A stretch of 54,510 bases of DNA from Clostridiales bacterium oral taxon 876 str. F0540 (GTDB taxonomy: Bacteria; Bacillota; Clostridia; Clostridiales; Clostridiaceae): assembly GCA_000466585.1 (NCBI GenBank), contig KE993496.1:1-54510 (forward strand), read 5' to 3'. Made by a program: the position numbers and the translations under genes. Positions within the stretch are counted from its first letter, which is position 1. Every line of letters begins with the position of its first letter. Positions 42,286 through 49,889 of the stretch are shown one piece after another. The notes beneath the pieces were generated by a model. The model searched no databases and was not told where the DNA came from. It worked only from the letters and a program-made list of their open reading frames with translations.

Positions 42286-42519
42286 ATTAAGAAAGACCAA
42301 AGTAAAAATATCTTAAACTTTAAATTTAAGGAGGATCCGGAAGGATGCTGGCTTATTGAACCATACTTGAATGGTGTTAAATACGGAAGTTTTAATGTTG
42401 GCACTAAGGACAAGGAGGCAGCAAAAGAGATTGCTAAGGAAGTGGTAATTCAGGCAATTAGTATAGTTGGAAGAGCTGAAGACAGTAAGCTTACTGGATT
42501 TCTTTATTCAATCAAATAA
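42286..42519 (+). CDS. Small phage-type protein with ATT start codon
   Basis: 77 residues if initiated at ATT 42286, which sits 8 nt after a perfect AAGGAGG (42271-42277). No ATG, GTG or TTG occurs in frame between the upstream TGA (42268) and residue 30. The protein (KKDQSKNILNFKFKEDPEGC start, then WLIEPYLNGVKYGSFNVGT) has a beta-strand then helix pattern. Function unknown. The only other in-frame option is ATA 42280, too close to the ribosome site. Confidence 0.7.
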   Translation: MKKDQSKNILNFKFKEDPEGCWLIEPYLNGVKYGSFNVGTKDKEAAKEIAKEVVIQAISIVGRAEDSKLTGFLYSIK

Positions 42520-42545
42520 TTATATATGAAATGTGAGGTGAGAAT

Positions 42546-45119
42546 ATGAGTGATAGTGTAGGAAAGATTAGTTTAGACCTGGAGCTACAGGGTGACTTAG
42601 GAAAGCAGATAAATGAAGAAGCAGGCAAAATAGGAGAACAGTTAAAAGCTTCATTGCAAAACATAGGAAATGTCAATTTTAAGGCTTTAGCGGATAATAT
42701 TAGTAATTCTCTTAAAAAGTCTATTGATGGCAGTATGGATGCTATTAAAGGAACTATTGAGAAAACATTAAATTCTGCTTTAGCCGGTGCTACAGCAGGT
42801 ACTAAAAAGATTAAAATTCCTGTAGATTTTGGAATTCCAACTAATTCTTTACCACAAAAAGAAACTGCAGTTAGTAGTCTAGCTCAGCTAAGAGCACCGC
42901 CAATACCTAAAATAAACACTGGAGTTAATATTGATGTAGTAAAAGCACAGATAGATAATTTGACTCAAAGTTTAGATATTACTAATGCAAAAATAGAACA
43001 GCAAAGACAAAAGCTAGCTCAATTAAGAGAATCATATGATAGAGCTTTTGATGGATCTAGAAAAAATAAACTCCAGGAACAGATATTAAATACTGAAGCT
43101 ACTATAAATAAATTAACGGCCGTATCTGATAGGACAGGCTTTAAACTTGCTGATCTAGATAAAAAGTTTGAAATTTTAGGAGCATCTGCAAAACAAGCTA
43201 CCTCAGGAGTTGCTGCAGTAACTGAAACTTTAAAAAAGACATCTAATGTATCAAATAAGGCAGGCGGTAACTTTAGAGCCATGAAGCGTTCAGTAGATAA
43301 TGCAGGAGGAAGTTTTCGTAATTCTCATAATTCCTTAAAGATGTTCTTTGGGACAATGGTAAAATGGGGAATTATATTTCCTATAATCAGCAGAGCAATA
43401 TTTGGAATGGCTACCTTCTTAGGTCAAGCTTTTATGGCCAATACTCAGTTTGCAAATTCTCTAAATCAGATAAAAAGCAATCTGTATACGGCTTTTATGC
43501 CAATCTATCAAGCAGTCCTTCCTGCTATAAATACACTAATGGCGGGGTTAAGTAGAATAACGGCTTATATTGCTAGCTTTACAAATGCTCTATTTGGAAA
43601 AACTTATAATCAATCATTTCAAGCTGCTAAAGGGTTAATAGCTGCTAAAACAGAAATGGGTGCATACGGTAATGCTGCAAAGAAAGCAGCAAAAGATGCA
43701 AAGGGCGCCTTAGCTGGATTTGATGAGATAAACCAATTACAGTCAGGGAAAGGTTCTAACGACTCATCAGGTGGCATCGATAAAGTACCAAAGATGGTTA
43801 TGCCTGATGTTGATACCTCGGCTTTAGATAAGTCAATGGGAGGGTTAGCCGATAAGTTTAAAACTGTATTAGGGACAATCTTTCAGCCTTTTAAGAGTGC
43901 ATGGAATGCAGTAGGACCAAGTGTAACAGCGGAGTTTAATAGAGCAATTGAAGGCACGAAAGCAACTCTAAATAATTTTTTTAATATGTTAGCAACTCCA
44001 CCAGTTCAAAAGTTTATGCAATCTATAGGTGAACTTGGATTGACTATAGGTAAATTACTTCTATTTGTTTATAACAATTATGTATTGCCATTAGGGAACT
44101 GGATTATATCCAATGCACCAGGAATAGCCAGTGCTCTAACTCCAATTATAAATAATGTGACGAATTTCTTAAATTGGCTTATGGGTGATGGCAAACCAAT
44201 CCTAGATGTAATTGTAATTGTTTTAGGCTCTTTAGCTTTAGCATTTGGAGTGGTAACAACAGCAGTTAAAATATTTAATACTGTTACTGGCTTAATCTCT
44301 TTAATAACAAGCCCGATAGGTATTGCGGTACTTGCAGTTGGTGCCCTAATAGCTATAGGAATACTATTATATAAAAATTGGGATTACTTAAAAGCAAAAG
44401 CTAGTGAAGTATGGTTAGGTATAAAGGTAGCATTTGCAGCATTTAGTTATTGGTTAGGCACTGTATTTGCTACTGATTGGTCAGAGAAATTTGGTGTATT
44501 TGGAGGAGTAGTCAATGGGTTACTACATTCTATTAAAGATGTATTTTCAGGTATAAAACAGGTATTCAAAGGGATTATTGATTTTGTTGCTGGAGTATTT
44601 ACAGGCGATTGGAGAAGAGCATGGGATGGTGTAAAAGAAGTATTTAGCGGAATAGTTAATACATTCGGAGCTATTATGAGAGCACCCCTAAATGCAGTTA
44701 TCGGATTAATAAATGGTGCTATAAGTAGTATCAATAAAATTAAAGTTCCTAAAATAGATTTGCCTTTTGGTATGGGTACTGTTGGCGGTTGGAACCTTAG
44801 TATTCCTAAAATACCATACCTGGCTAAAGGCGGTGTAATAAATCAGCCTACACTTGCGATGGTAGGTGAAGCTGGTAAAGAAGCAGTAATGCCACTTGAA
44901 AATAACACCGGATGGATAGATAGTTTAGCCGACAAAATTTCTGGAAGAATAGGTGCAAGTAATGACGTTTTAGATGTACTCAAGCAGATACTGCTTAAGA
45001 TCAGCAGCCAAAATGGTGATTTAGTGCTCCAAGTTGGTGAAAATGATCTTGCAAGAACAGCTATAAATGCAATTAATAGATATCAAAGACAGGCTGGAAA
45101 AACTTTATTAAATGTATAG
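42546..45119 (+). CDS. Phage tail tape-measure protein
   Basis: An 857-residue protein: coiled-coil N-terminus, hydrophobic segments in the middle (~265-345, ~525-600), a linker with GKGSNDSSGG, and the diagnostic C-terminal motif AKGGVINQPTLAMVGEAGKE (from residue 760). Tape-measure proteins set siphophage tail length and reach the host membrane. It is short for the family. No tail tube, assembly chaperones, baseplate or fibre genes are present, so it can only act with proteins of another phage, or it is a remnant. RBS GAGGTGAG. Confidence 0.9.
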   Translation: MSDSVGKISLDLELQGDLGKQINEEAGKIGEQLKASLQNIGNVNFKALADNISNSLKKSIDGSMDAIKGTIEKTLNSALAGATAGTKKIKIPVDFGIPTNSLPQKETAVSSLAQLRAPPIPKINTGVNIDVVKAQIDNLTQSLDITNAKIEQQRQKLAQLRESYDRAFDGSRKNKLQEQILNTEATINKLTAVSDRTGFKLADLDKKFEILGASAKQATSGVAAVTETLKKTSNVSNKAGGNFRAMKRSVDNAGGSFRNSHNSLKMFFGTMVKWGIIFPIISRAIFGMATFLGQAFMANTQFANSLNQIKSNLYTAFMPIYQAVLPAINTLMAGLSRITAYIASFTNALFGKTYNQSFQAAKGLIAAKTEMGAYGNAAKKAAKDAKGALAGFDEINQLQSGKGSNDSSGGIDKVPKMVMPDVDTSALDKSMGGLADKFKTVLGTIFQPFKSAWNAVGPSVTAEFNRAIEGTKATLNNFFNMLATPPVQKFMQSIGELGLTIGKLLLFVYNNYVLPLGNWIISNAPGIASALTPIINNVTNFLNWLMGDGKPILDVIVIVLGSLALAFGVVTTAVKIFNTVTGLISLITSPIGIAVLAVGALIAIGILLYKNWDYLKAKASEVWLGIKVAFAAFSYWLGTVFATDWSEKFGVFGGVVNGLLHSIKDVFSGIKQVFKGIIDFVAGVFTGDWRRAWDGVKEVFSGIVNTFGAIMRAPLNAVIGLINGAISSINKIKVPKIDLPFGMGTVGGWNLSIPKIPYLAKGGVINQPTLAMVGEAGKEAVMPLENNTGWIDSLADKISGRIGASNDVLDVLKQILLKISSQNGDLVLQVGENDLARTAINAINRYQRQAGKTLLNV

Positions 45120-45153
45120 ATAGAAAGGGATTATCCTTTTTCTATCTATACAT
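45114..45153 (+). terminator. Hairpin at the end of the tape-measure gene
   Basis: GTATAGATAGAAAGG pairs with CCTTTTTCTATCTATAC. The stem includes the stop codon. No T-run after it, so it may stabilise the mRNA or slow transcription. Confidence 0.55.
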
Positions 45154-45174
45154 AGATGGAAGGGGATAGATTAA

Positions 45175-45312
45175 ATGGAATTGACAGTACAGGCAAGAAA
45201 AGCAAGAAACGAATACATGAAAAACTATAGAAAAAAGAATCCTGAAAAAATTAAGAACATTAATAAAAGATATTGGGAGAAGAGAGCAGTAATAAGTCAA
45301 TGTAAAAACTAA
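45175..45312 (+). CDS. Small basic phage protein
   Basis: A 45-residue, Lys/Arg-rich helical protein (ARNEYMKNYRKKNPEKIKN region), a type seen in many phage genomes next to HNH or structural genes. RBS GAAGGGG. Function unknown; nucleic-acid binding is plausible from charge. Confidence 0.6.
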   Translation: MELTVQARKARNEYMKNYRKKNPEKIKNINKRYWEKRAVISQCKN

Positions 45313-45333
45313 TAGTAAAGGAAGGTATCATAA

Positions 45334-45978
45334 ATGAGTAAAAAAGTACAATTAAAAAGTTTAATCCAGCAATACAAAGCCGAGGGAGATTCAATATCCA
45401 AGAAAATAAATGAATTGAAAAAGTCAAATAATTTTACAGAAGACTATAAGAAGCAGCTTATTCAAAATGAAATACAGAAATTAAATGCAGTAGGACAGGA
45501 AATCAAGGAGAAGGCTTCTCTGATTCTTAACGAAAAAATAGCCGATATTTCAAAAGGCGCAAGAACTAACACACAGGATTCTAATTATCAACTTGGTTTA
45601 GCAAATGCTTTAAAGCTCCTAGAGCTTGGAGCAGCTGAACTAAATAACAATGATATTAAAGCTTTACTAGAACCTTTTGCAGGAGACCGTATAGCAACCG
45701 CAGCCTTTAAAGGGGCCTTAACTAATGCCGGAAAGGATAATGTAGAAATACTTGCTATGCTCCCAAAGGATGAGAGGGCACATAATATAAAGATATTAGA
45801 AAACATGAACACGAATATAAAAGAGTATTTTAATCCATCAAGGGAATGGGAAGGACTAACGGGTGTAGGAATGGCTGTAGCTGGAATGGAGCAGAGTTTA
45901 GATACACTGTTAGATGATGATTTGAGCTATGTACAAAACGCTCCGCAAGAAACTACATTCACAGCATACGAGAAATAG
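45334..45978 (+). CDS. Coiled-coil late protein A, possible scaffold or accessory structural protein
   Basis: A 214-residue protein with a charged coiled-coil N-terminal half (QQYKAEGDSISKKINELKKS) and a helical C-terminal half (GLANALKLLELGAAELN, IKALLEPFAGDR). It is a paralogue of the next gene: both share SxxY(K), the coiled coil, LxNALKxxELGxxxL and xxIxEPFxxD. Not recognised as a known family. Its place between tape-measure and terminase genes suggests a virion-assembly role. Confidence 0.6.
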   Translation: MSKKVQLKSLIQQYKAEGDSISKKINELKKSNNFTEDYKKQLIQNEIQKLNAVGQEIKEKASLILNEKIADISKGARTNTQDSNYQLGLANALKLLELGAAELNNNDIKALLEPFAGDRIATAAFKGALTNAGKDNVEILAMLPKDERAHNIKILENMNTNIKEYFNPSREWEGLTGVGMAVAGMEQSLDTLLDDDLSYVQNAPQETTFTAYEK

Positions 45979-45998
45979 AAGAAAGGTAGGAAATAGAA

Positions 45999-46550
45999 AT
46001 GGGACTTAAAATTAATTTAGGACAAGTGGTATCTAACTATAAGCAACTTAAGGATGAACTTGATAATAAAATTAAAGCAATACAAAATAATGGCCAGTAT
46101 TCAGAAGAATATAAAAATGAACTTATTATGCAGGAGAAAGCAAAGTTTTCAGCACAAAAGGATGAAATTAAAAATTCAGCAGTTAGTCTTATAGAAGATT
46201 CAAAGCAAAAGCTCCAGGATAAGAAAAAATCGGTAGTAAAGGATTTAGCCTTTGAGTTAAGGTTAAACAACGCTTTAAAGACAATAGAATTAGGAGGCAA
46301 GTTTTTAGGTAAAGAGGAACTTAAGAACATAATAGAACCTTTCAAAGATGATTACGGAACTATACAATCATTATTTCAGATTTTTAGAAAAATGAACATT
46401 GATACAGACGACATTATTCCAACAGACGGTATAGAATATCAGATTAAGGATTTAGAAGATAAGGCTAAAGCTGTAATTGAGGGAATAACCTATGATAATA
46501 ATATGGGAATGGTGATAGCCATATCCATGATGTCAGATGATGTGGAATAG
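45999..46550 (+). CDS. Coiled-coil late protein B, paralogue of A
   Basis: 183 residues. Same plan as the preceding protein: coiled coil (NYKQLKDELDNKIKAIQNN), then LNNALKTIELGGKFLG and KNIIEPFKDDYG. Shorter and more acidic at the end. 20 bp from its neighbour, so cotranscribed. Function unknown. Confidence 0.6.
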   Translation: MGLKINLGQVVSNYKQLKDELDNKIKAIQNNGQYSEEYKNELIMQEKAKFSAQKDEIKNSAVSLIEDSKQKLQDKKKSVVKDLAFELRLNNALKTIELGGKFLGKEELKNIIEPFKDDYGTIQSLFQIFRKMNIDTDDIIPTDGIEYQIKDLEDKAKAVIEGITYDNNMGMVIAISMMSDDVE

Positions 46551-46566
46551 GAAAGAGGTGTTTTAA

Positions 46567-46938
46567 GTGGGTATAAGTGTTAATGAAGCAGTTACAACCT
46601 GGAACACAGCTGCAGCTGATGCAGAAACAGAGTTAAAAGCTCTGGAAGATACATTGAAGGCTGATTATAACAAATATATAGATTCGCTTTCAGCCTATTT
46701 AAAGAAAATTAATGATACTAATGCAATAAGAAATACTTATGTAAATGTGTTTGAAAAAGAAGATATTGAAAATAGTACATATAATAAAAATAACTTCTTG
46801 TATTCTGCAGTTCCTCCACTTCAAAATATTGGTGAAAAATATATTTTAGATAATAGCGTTGAAGTTGGACAAAGAGATTCATATGAAATTGTAAAAGCTG
46901 CAGATGCTGAAAAATTATTAACTAAAAAGGTTATATAA
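46567..46938 (+). CDS. Late protein C, helical, unknown function
   Basis: 123 residues, GTG start with GAGGTG upstream. Its helical N-terminal part (TTWNTAAADAETELKALED) resembles the coiled-coil halves of the two preceding proteins only loosely. No family recognised. A terminator follows, so it ends this transcription unit. Confidence 0.55.
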   Translation: MGISVNEAVTTWNTAAADAETELKALEDTLKADYNKYIDSLSAYLKKINDTNAIRNTYVNVFEKEDIENSTYNKNNFLYSAVPPLQNIGEKYILDNSVEVGQRDSYEIVKAADAEKLLTKKVI

Positions 46939-46948
46939 GACCAGATAG

Positions 46949-46978
46949 GGAGTAACTAAAGTTTACTCCTTCTTTTAA
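46949..46978 (+). terminator. Terminator before the terminase small subunit gene
   Basis: GGAGTAA pairs with TTTACTCC around a 6-nt loop, then TTCTTTT. Confidence 0.75.
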
Positions 46979-47010
46979 ATAAATGTGGTCAGAGGGAGGA
47001 TATGTAAACT

Positions 47011-47547
47011 ATGGCCAAGTTATCATTAAAACAAAAGATATTTTGTGACGAATACTTAATAGACTTAAATGCAACTCAAGCAGCTATTAGAGCAGGATAT
47101 AGTTTTAGTACTGCAAAAGAAATAGGAAGTGAAAACTTAACAAAACCTAACATTCGCGCGTATATTGAAAAAGCTATGGCCGAAAGATCCAGAAGGACTG
47201 GAATAAACCAGGATAGAGTTATTAGGGAATTGGCAAAGGTAGCTTTTATAAATATTGCTGATGTAATAGATATAGATAACGTTACAGTTAAAGAGGATGC
47301 CAGTGAAGATGATCTGGCTGCCATTGCTTCAGTAAAAGTTAAAAGATACAACTCTGAAAATGGAAATAGTGTAGAAAGAGAAATAAAATTTGCAGATAAA
47401 TTAAAAGCCTTAGAACTTTTAGGAAAGCACCTAGGAATGTTTAAGGATAAAATTGATATTAATGCTTCCTTAGGTATAGGCCTGGAGAAGTTGAATTCTA
47501 TATTAGAACAATTAAGGGACAATAAAGATGATCTAGAGCTTGAGTAA
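47011..47547 (+). CDS. Phage terminase small subunit (TerS)
   Basis: A 178-residue Terminase_2 family protein: LSLKQKIFCDEYLIDLNATQAAIRAGYS helix-turn-helix, NIRAYIEKAMAERSRRTGI, then KVAFINIADVIDID and a C-terminal helical tail (GLEKLNSILEQLRDNKDD). TerS recognises pac/cos sites. No large subunit is encoded, as in phage-inducible islands that redirect helper-phage packaging with their own TerS. Confidence 0.93.
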   Translation: MAKLSLKQKIFCDEYLIDLNATQAAIRAGYSFSTAKEIGSENLTKPNIRAYIEKAMAERSRRTGINQDRVIRELAKVAFINIADVIDIDNVTVKEDASEDDLAAIASVKVKRYNSENGNSVEREIKFADKLKALELLGKHLGMFKDKIDINASLGIGLEKLNSILEQLRDNKDDLELE

Positions 47548-47588
47548 TTTATATGAGGATTTGTGAACTCTACAAAGAGGTGAAACAT

Positions 47589-48305
47589 ATGACTAATGAA
47601 GAGCTAGTATATTTATATCAAAATGGAGATAAGCAAGCTCTAGAAGCAATCCTAGAGAAGAATAAGGGTATTGTGAATAAGCTTTGTAATAAGTTTTACT
47701 TAGATGGTATAAATTCAGTTGATAGAGAAGATCTTGAGCAAGAAGGATATATAGGCTTAATTACTGCAGCTGATAGATACGATTTTAAGAATGATAAGAA
47801 AGCTCAATTTATAACGTATGCTATACATTGGATATACCAAAGGATGAATAACTATATAATAAAAAGGGACACAAATAAAGAAACAAGCCTAAATACTCCT
47901 ACCGGTGAAGATGGAAAAACAGAGCTTATAGATTATATTGAAGGTGTAGACTATAGCTTTGAGAATATAGAGGATAGAATATATCATAAGCAGCTTAGGC
48001 AAGAGCTAGAGGAAGTTATGGATAACTACACTACTTTAAAAGAAAGAGAAATACTAAAGCTCCACTATGGATGGGATAGTAATAAATGTATGACGCTTGA
48101 AGAAATAGGAGATATATTTCAAGTATCAGGAGAAAGGATCAGACAGCTAAAAACTGCATCATTTAGAAAGATTAGAAACTCTCCATGGGGAATGGTTAAA
48201 GCTAGAGAAGTATTTATAGAAAAGAAACGGAAATTGTTCTACAGTATTCCAGGCACTATTGAAAATATGAATTTTGCAGAAAGATACTTAAAGGATGTGA
48301 TGTAG
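47589..48305 (+). CDS. Sigma-70-family RNA polymerase sigma factor
   Basis: About 238 residues. Region 2 (NGDKQALEAILEKNKGIVNKL, EDLEQEGYIGLITAADRYD, FITYAIHWIYQRM) and region 4 (LKEREILKLHYG, MTLEEIGDIFQVSGERIRQLK) are complete. ATG 47589 follows AGAGGTG; the 12 extra upstream residues lack a ribosome site. It probably transcribes late or packaging genes of the element. The stop overlaps the next GTG by 1 nt. Confidence 0.85.
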   Translation: MTNEELVYLYQNGDKQALEAILEKNKGIVNKLCNKFYLDGINSVDREDLEQEGYIGLITAADRYDFKNDKKAQFITYAIHWIYQRMNNYIIKRDTNKETSLNTPTGEDGKTELIDYIEGVDYSFENIEDRIYHKQLRQELEEVMDNYTTLKEREILKLHYGWDSNKCMTLEEIGDIFQVSGERIRQLKTASFRKIRNSPWGMVKAREVFIEKKRKLFYSIPGTIENMNFAERYLKDVM

Positions 48306-48688
48306 TGAAGCGTGAAGAAGTTATTAATCTATCTGAGGAATGGCTTAAAAGTGTTCCTGATTTAAAGAAGCGTATAAGGCTCATAGATGTGGCTTTAAAG
48401 AAAGATAGCTATGATAAAGGTATGATAGAAAAGCTTCAGCATGAGAAGGATAAGCTAAATAAAAAGCTATCTAGGATAATAAAGGCTATAGGTACTCTTG
48501 AGGAAGAAAATCAGAAGATAATATGCTATAGATATTTTGAAGGGTTAACTTATAAAGAGATAGCTCTAAGGGTTCATGCAGGAGAAAGAACAGTATACAG
48601 AAGAATACAAAATAAACTCTTATTACAAGTAGGGCGAATCATGTTTGGTTTTGAGGATGAGTTTTGGAGAATATTTATTGAGGATTGA
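48305..48688 (+). CDS. Sigma-like region-4 regulator (ArpU/DUF1492-type)
   Basis: A 127-residue protein with a coiled-coil N-terminal half and a sigma region-4-like helix-turn-helix (IICYRYFEGLTYKEIALRVHAGERTVYRRI). Such proteins are late transcription regulators in phages of Firmicutes and usually sit just before terS. GTG start overlaps the sigma-factor stop. Confidence 0.78.
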   Translation: MKREEVINLSEEWLKSVPDLKKRIRLIDVALKKDSYDKGMIEKLQHEKDKLNKKLSRIIKAIGTLEEENQKIICYRYFEGLTYKEIALRVHAGERTVYRRIQNKLLLQVGRIMFGFEDEFWRIFIED

Positions 48689-48690
48689 TT

Positions 48691-48722
48691 AAGTATCCAT
48701 GTTATGTGGGTACTTTTTTATT
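48691..48722 (+). terminator. Terminator after the late regulators
   Basis: AAGTATCC pairs with GGGTACTT (one G-T pair) over a 9-nt loop, followed by TTTTTATT. Confidence 0.7.
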
Positions 48723-48859
48723 ATGCTATTCAACAATAGATGAGAGAAGAAACTCATAAGTTACTGATAACATTAAATTATTTTTGTTTTGATACTTCGC
48801 AGGAATTTGAATCTTAATGCAGAATAATAAAAATTAATCATAAACAGAGGTGAATAAAT

Positions 48860-49504
48860 ATGTCGAAAAGTCAATCTATTAAAAAAAGTCTTAAACAAGT
48901 ATGTGGTAAAACATATTATACCTTATATAAATCATTATACTTTATTATTAAAATTATGATTAGTTTACGTTTTTTTATAGTACTCATGCTATTATGTATG
49001 TTGTTCACTTTTATAAATGTAAATAGTAAGGTACTATACGTCATATTATTTATAGACTTCATTACTCTCATTGGTTTAAAGCTTATTTATAAACCAATGA
49101 ACGATTTTGTTGCCGTTAATAGATTCACAGGAGAAATTAGTATGAGAACAGCTCTTAGCAAAAATGTGTTCAAAAATTGTAAAAATAATAACGAAAGATT
49201 AGATTTATTATGCAGAGGTTTTATACAAGGTATACAATTAATCCCTAGCAAAATGAGATTTAGGGATAAATTTTATACTGTCACTAATAAATCAGTATTA
49301 GATAAATGCGAGAAGAACTTTAAAAATATTAAGGTAGATAAATTAAAACGCAAGATAATAATTGAAAAGTTATTCTTTTATTCTATTAAGGATATATGGA
49401 ATTCACAAAAATATAGATTTTTAATTATGAAGCAAAGTAAATATAATATTAAATTTTCCAAAGGTGATATAAACAAATTTGCGTTAGATCATACACAGTT
49501 CTAA
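48860..49504 (+). CDS. Two-helix membrane protein, unknown cargo gene
   Basis: 214 residues, basic. Two membrane helices at ~32-52 and ~56-75 and a soluble, Lys-rich C-terminal domain. It is a stand-alone gene between the late operon and the right att site, where satellites and prophages carry accessory genes (defence, exclusion). Codon use is more AT-rich than its neighbours. No family recognised. Confidence 0.6.
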   Translation: MSKSQSIKKSLKQVCGKTYYTLYKSLYFIIKIMISLRFFIVLMLLCMLFTFINVNSKVLYVILFIDFITLIGLKLIYKPMNDFVAVNRFTGEISMRTALSKNVFKNCKNNNERLDLLCRGFIQGIQLIPSKMRFRDKFYTVTNKSVLDKCEKNFKNIKVDKLKRKIIIEKLFFYSIKDIWNSQKYRFLIMKQSKYNIKFSKGDINKFALDHTQF

Positions 49505-49519
49505 AATTAGTTTTATATT

Positions 49520-49558
49520 GGGTTCTATTTGGGTACTACAATAATAAAATAGTACCCA
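49520..49558 (+). promoter_or_regulatory. Candidate integrase arm-type sites, right end
   Basis: TGGGTTCT (49520-49527) and TGGGTACT (49530-49537) repeat with 10-bp period, and AGTACCCA (49551-49558) is the inverted copy. They mirror the pair at 34390-34407, so both element ends carry the same sites. Confidence 0.6.
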
Positions 49559-49653
49559 AAAACAATATAAAATAGAACAAATTCAAATTGTAGAACTATG
49601 ATGTATCAATGGTTATAACGACCTAGGTTAGCATAAAACAAGCAACACTTCAC

Positions 49654-49699
49654 ATTCGTAATCAGTAGGTCGGGGGTTCAAATCCCCCTGGGAGCTCCA
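49654..49699 (+). repeat. attR core of the integrated element (46-bp direct repeat)
   Basis: Identical to positions 34273-34318 (3' part of tRNA-Thr from the anticodon loop to CCA). Upstream sequence does not complete a tRNA, so this is the right attachment site. The element between the two copies is about 15.4 kb. Confidence 0.95.
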
Positions 49700-49774
49700 G
49701 TAAATCAAGGCTTTCAGAGCTTTTAATAAATAGAAAAAATGATTTTGCCGACGGATTGCCGCCGTAAAATTAAA

Positions 49775-49850
49775 ATAAGCTATACACTGACTTAAAGGAT
49801 ATCTACTTTATATAAAGGAAGATGTCCTTTTATAGTTTAAGTATTTTGAA
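49775..49850 (+). terminator. Hairpin region after attR
   Basis: AAAGGA-TATCT-CTTT pairs with AAAG-AGATG-TCCTTTT (about 49794-49832) with interruptions, followed by ATAGTTTAAG. Probable weak terminator; no gene lies between attR and 49890. Confidence 0.4.
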
Positions 49851-49889
49851 AATTAATATATAATTTAAATATATGGGGGGAGGAAGCAG

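Noticed and set aside
47076..47588. Minus-strand 170-residue frame opposite terS
   Set aside because: terS has clear family motifs and a ribosome site; the antisense frame has neither.
49655..49699. Apparent second tRNA-Thr gene
   Set aside because: Only the 3' 46 nt match; the sequence upstream gives no acceptor, D arm or complete anticodon stem. It is the attR copy.
34467..49699. Complete prophage
   Set aside because: No large terminase, portal, capsid, tail tube, holin or lysin genes in 15.4 kb; only TerS and a tape-measure gene.
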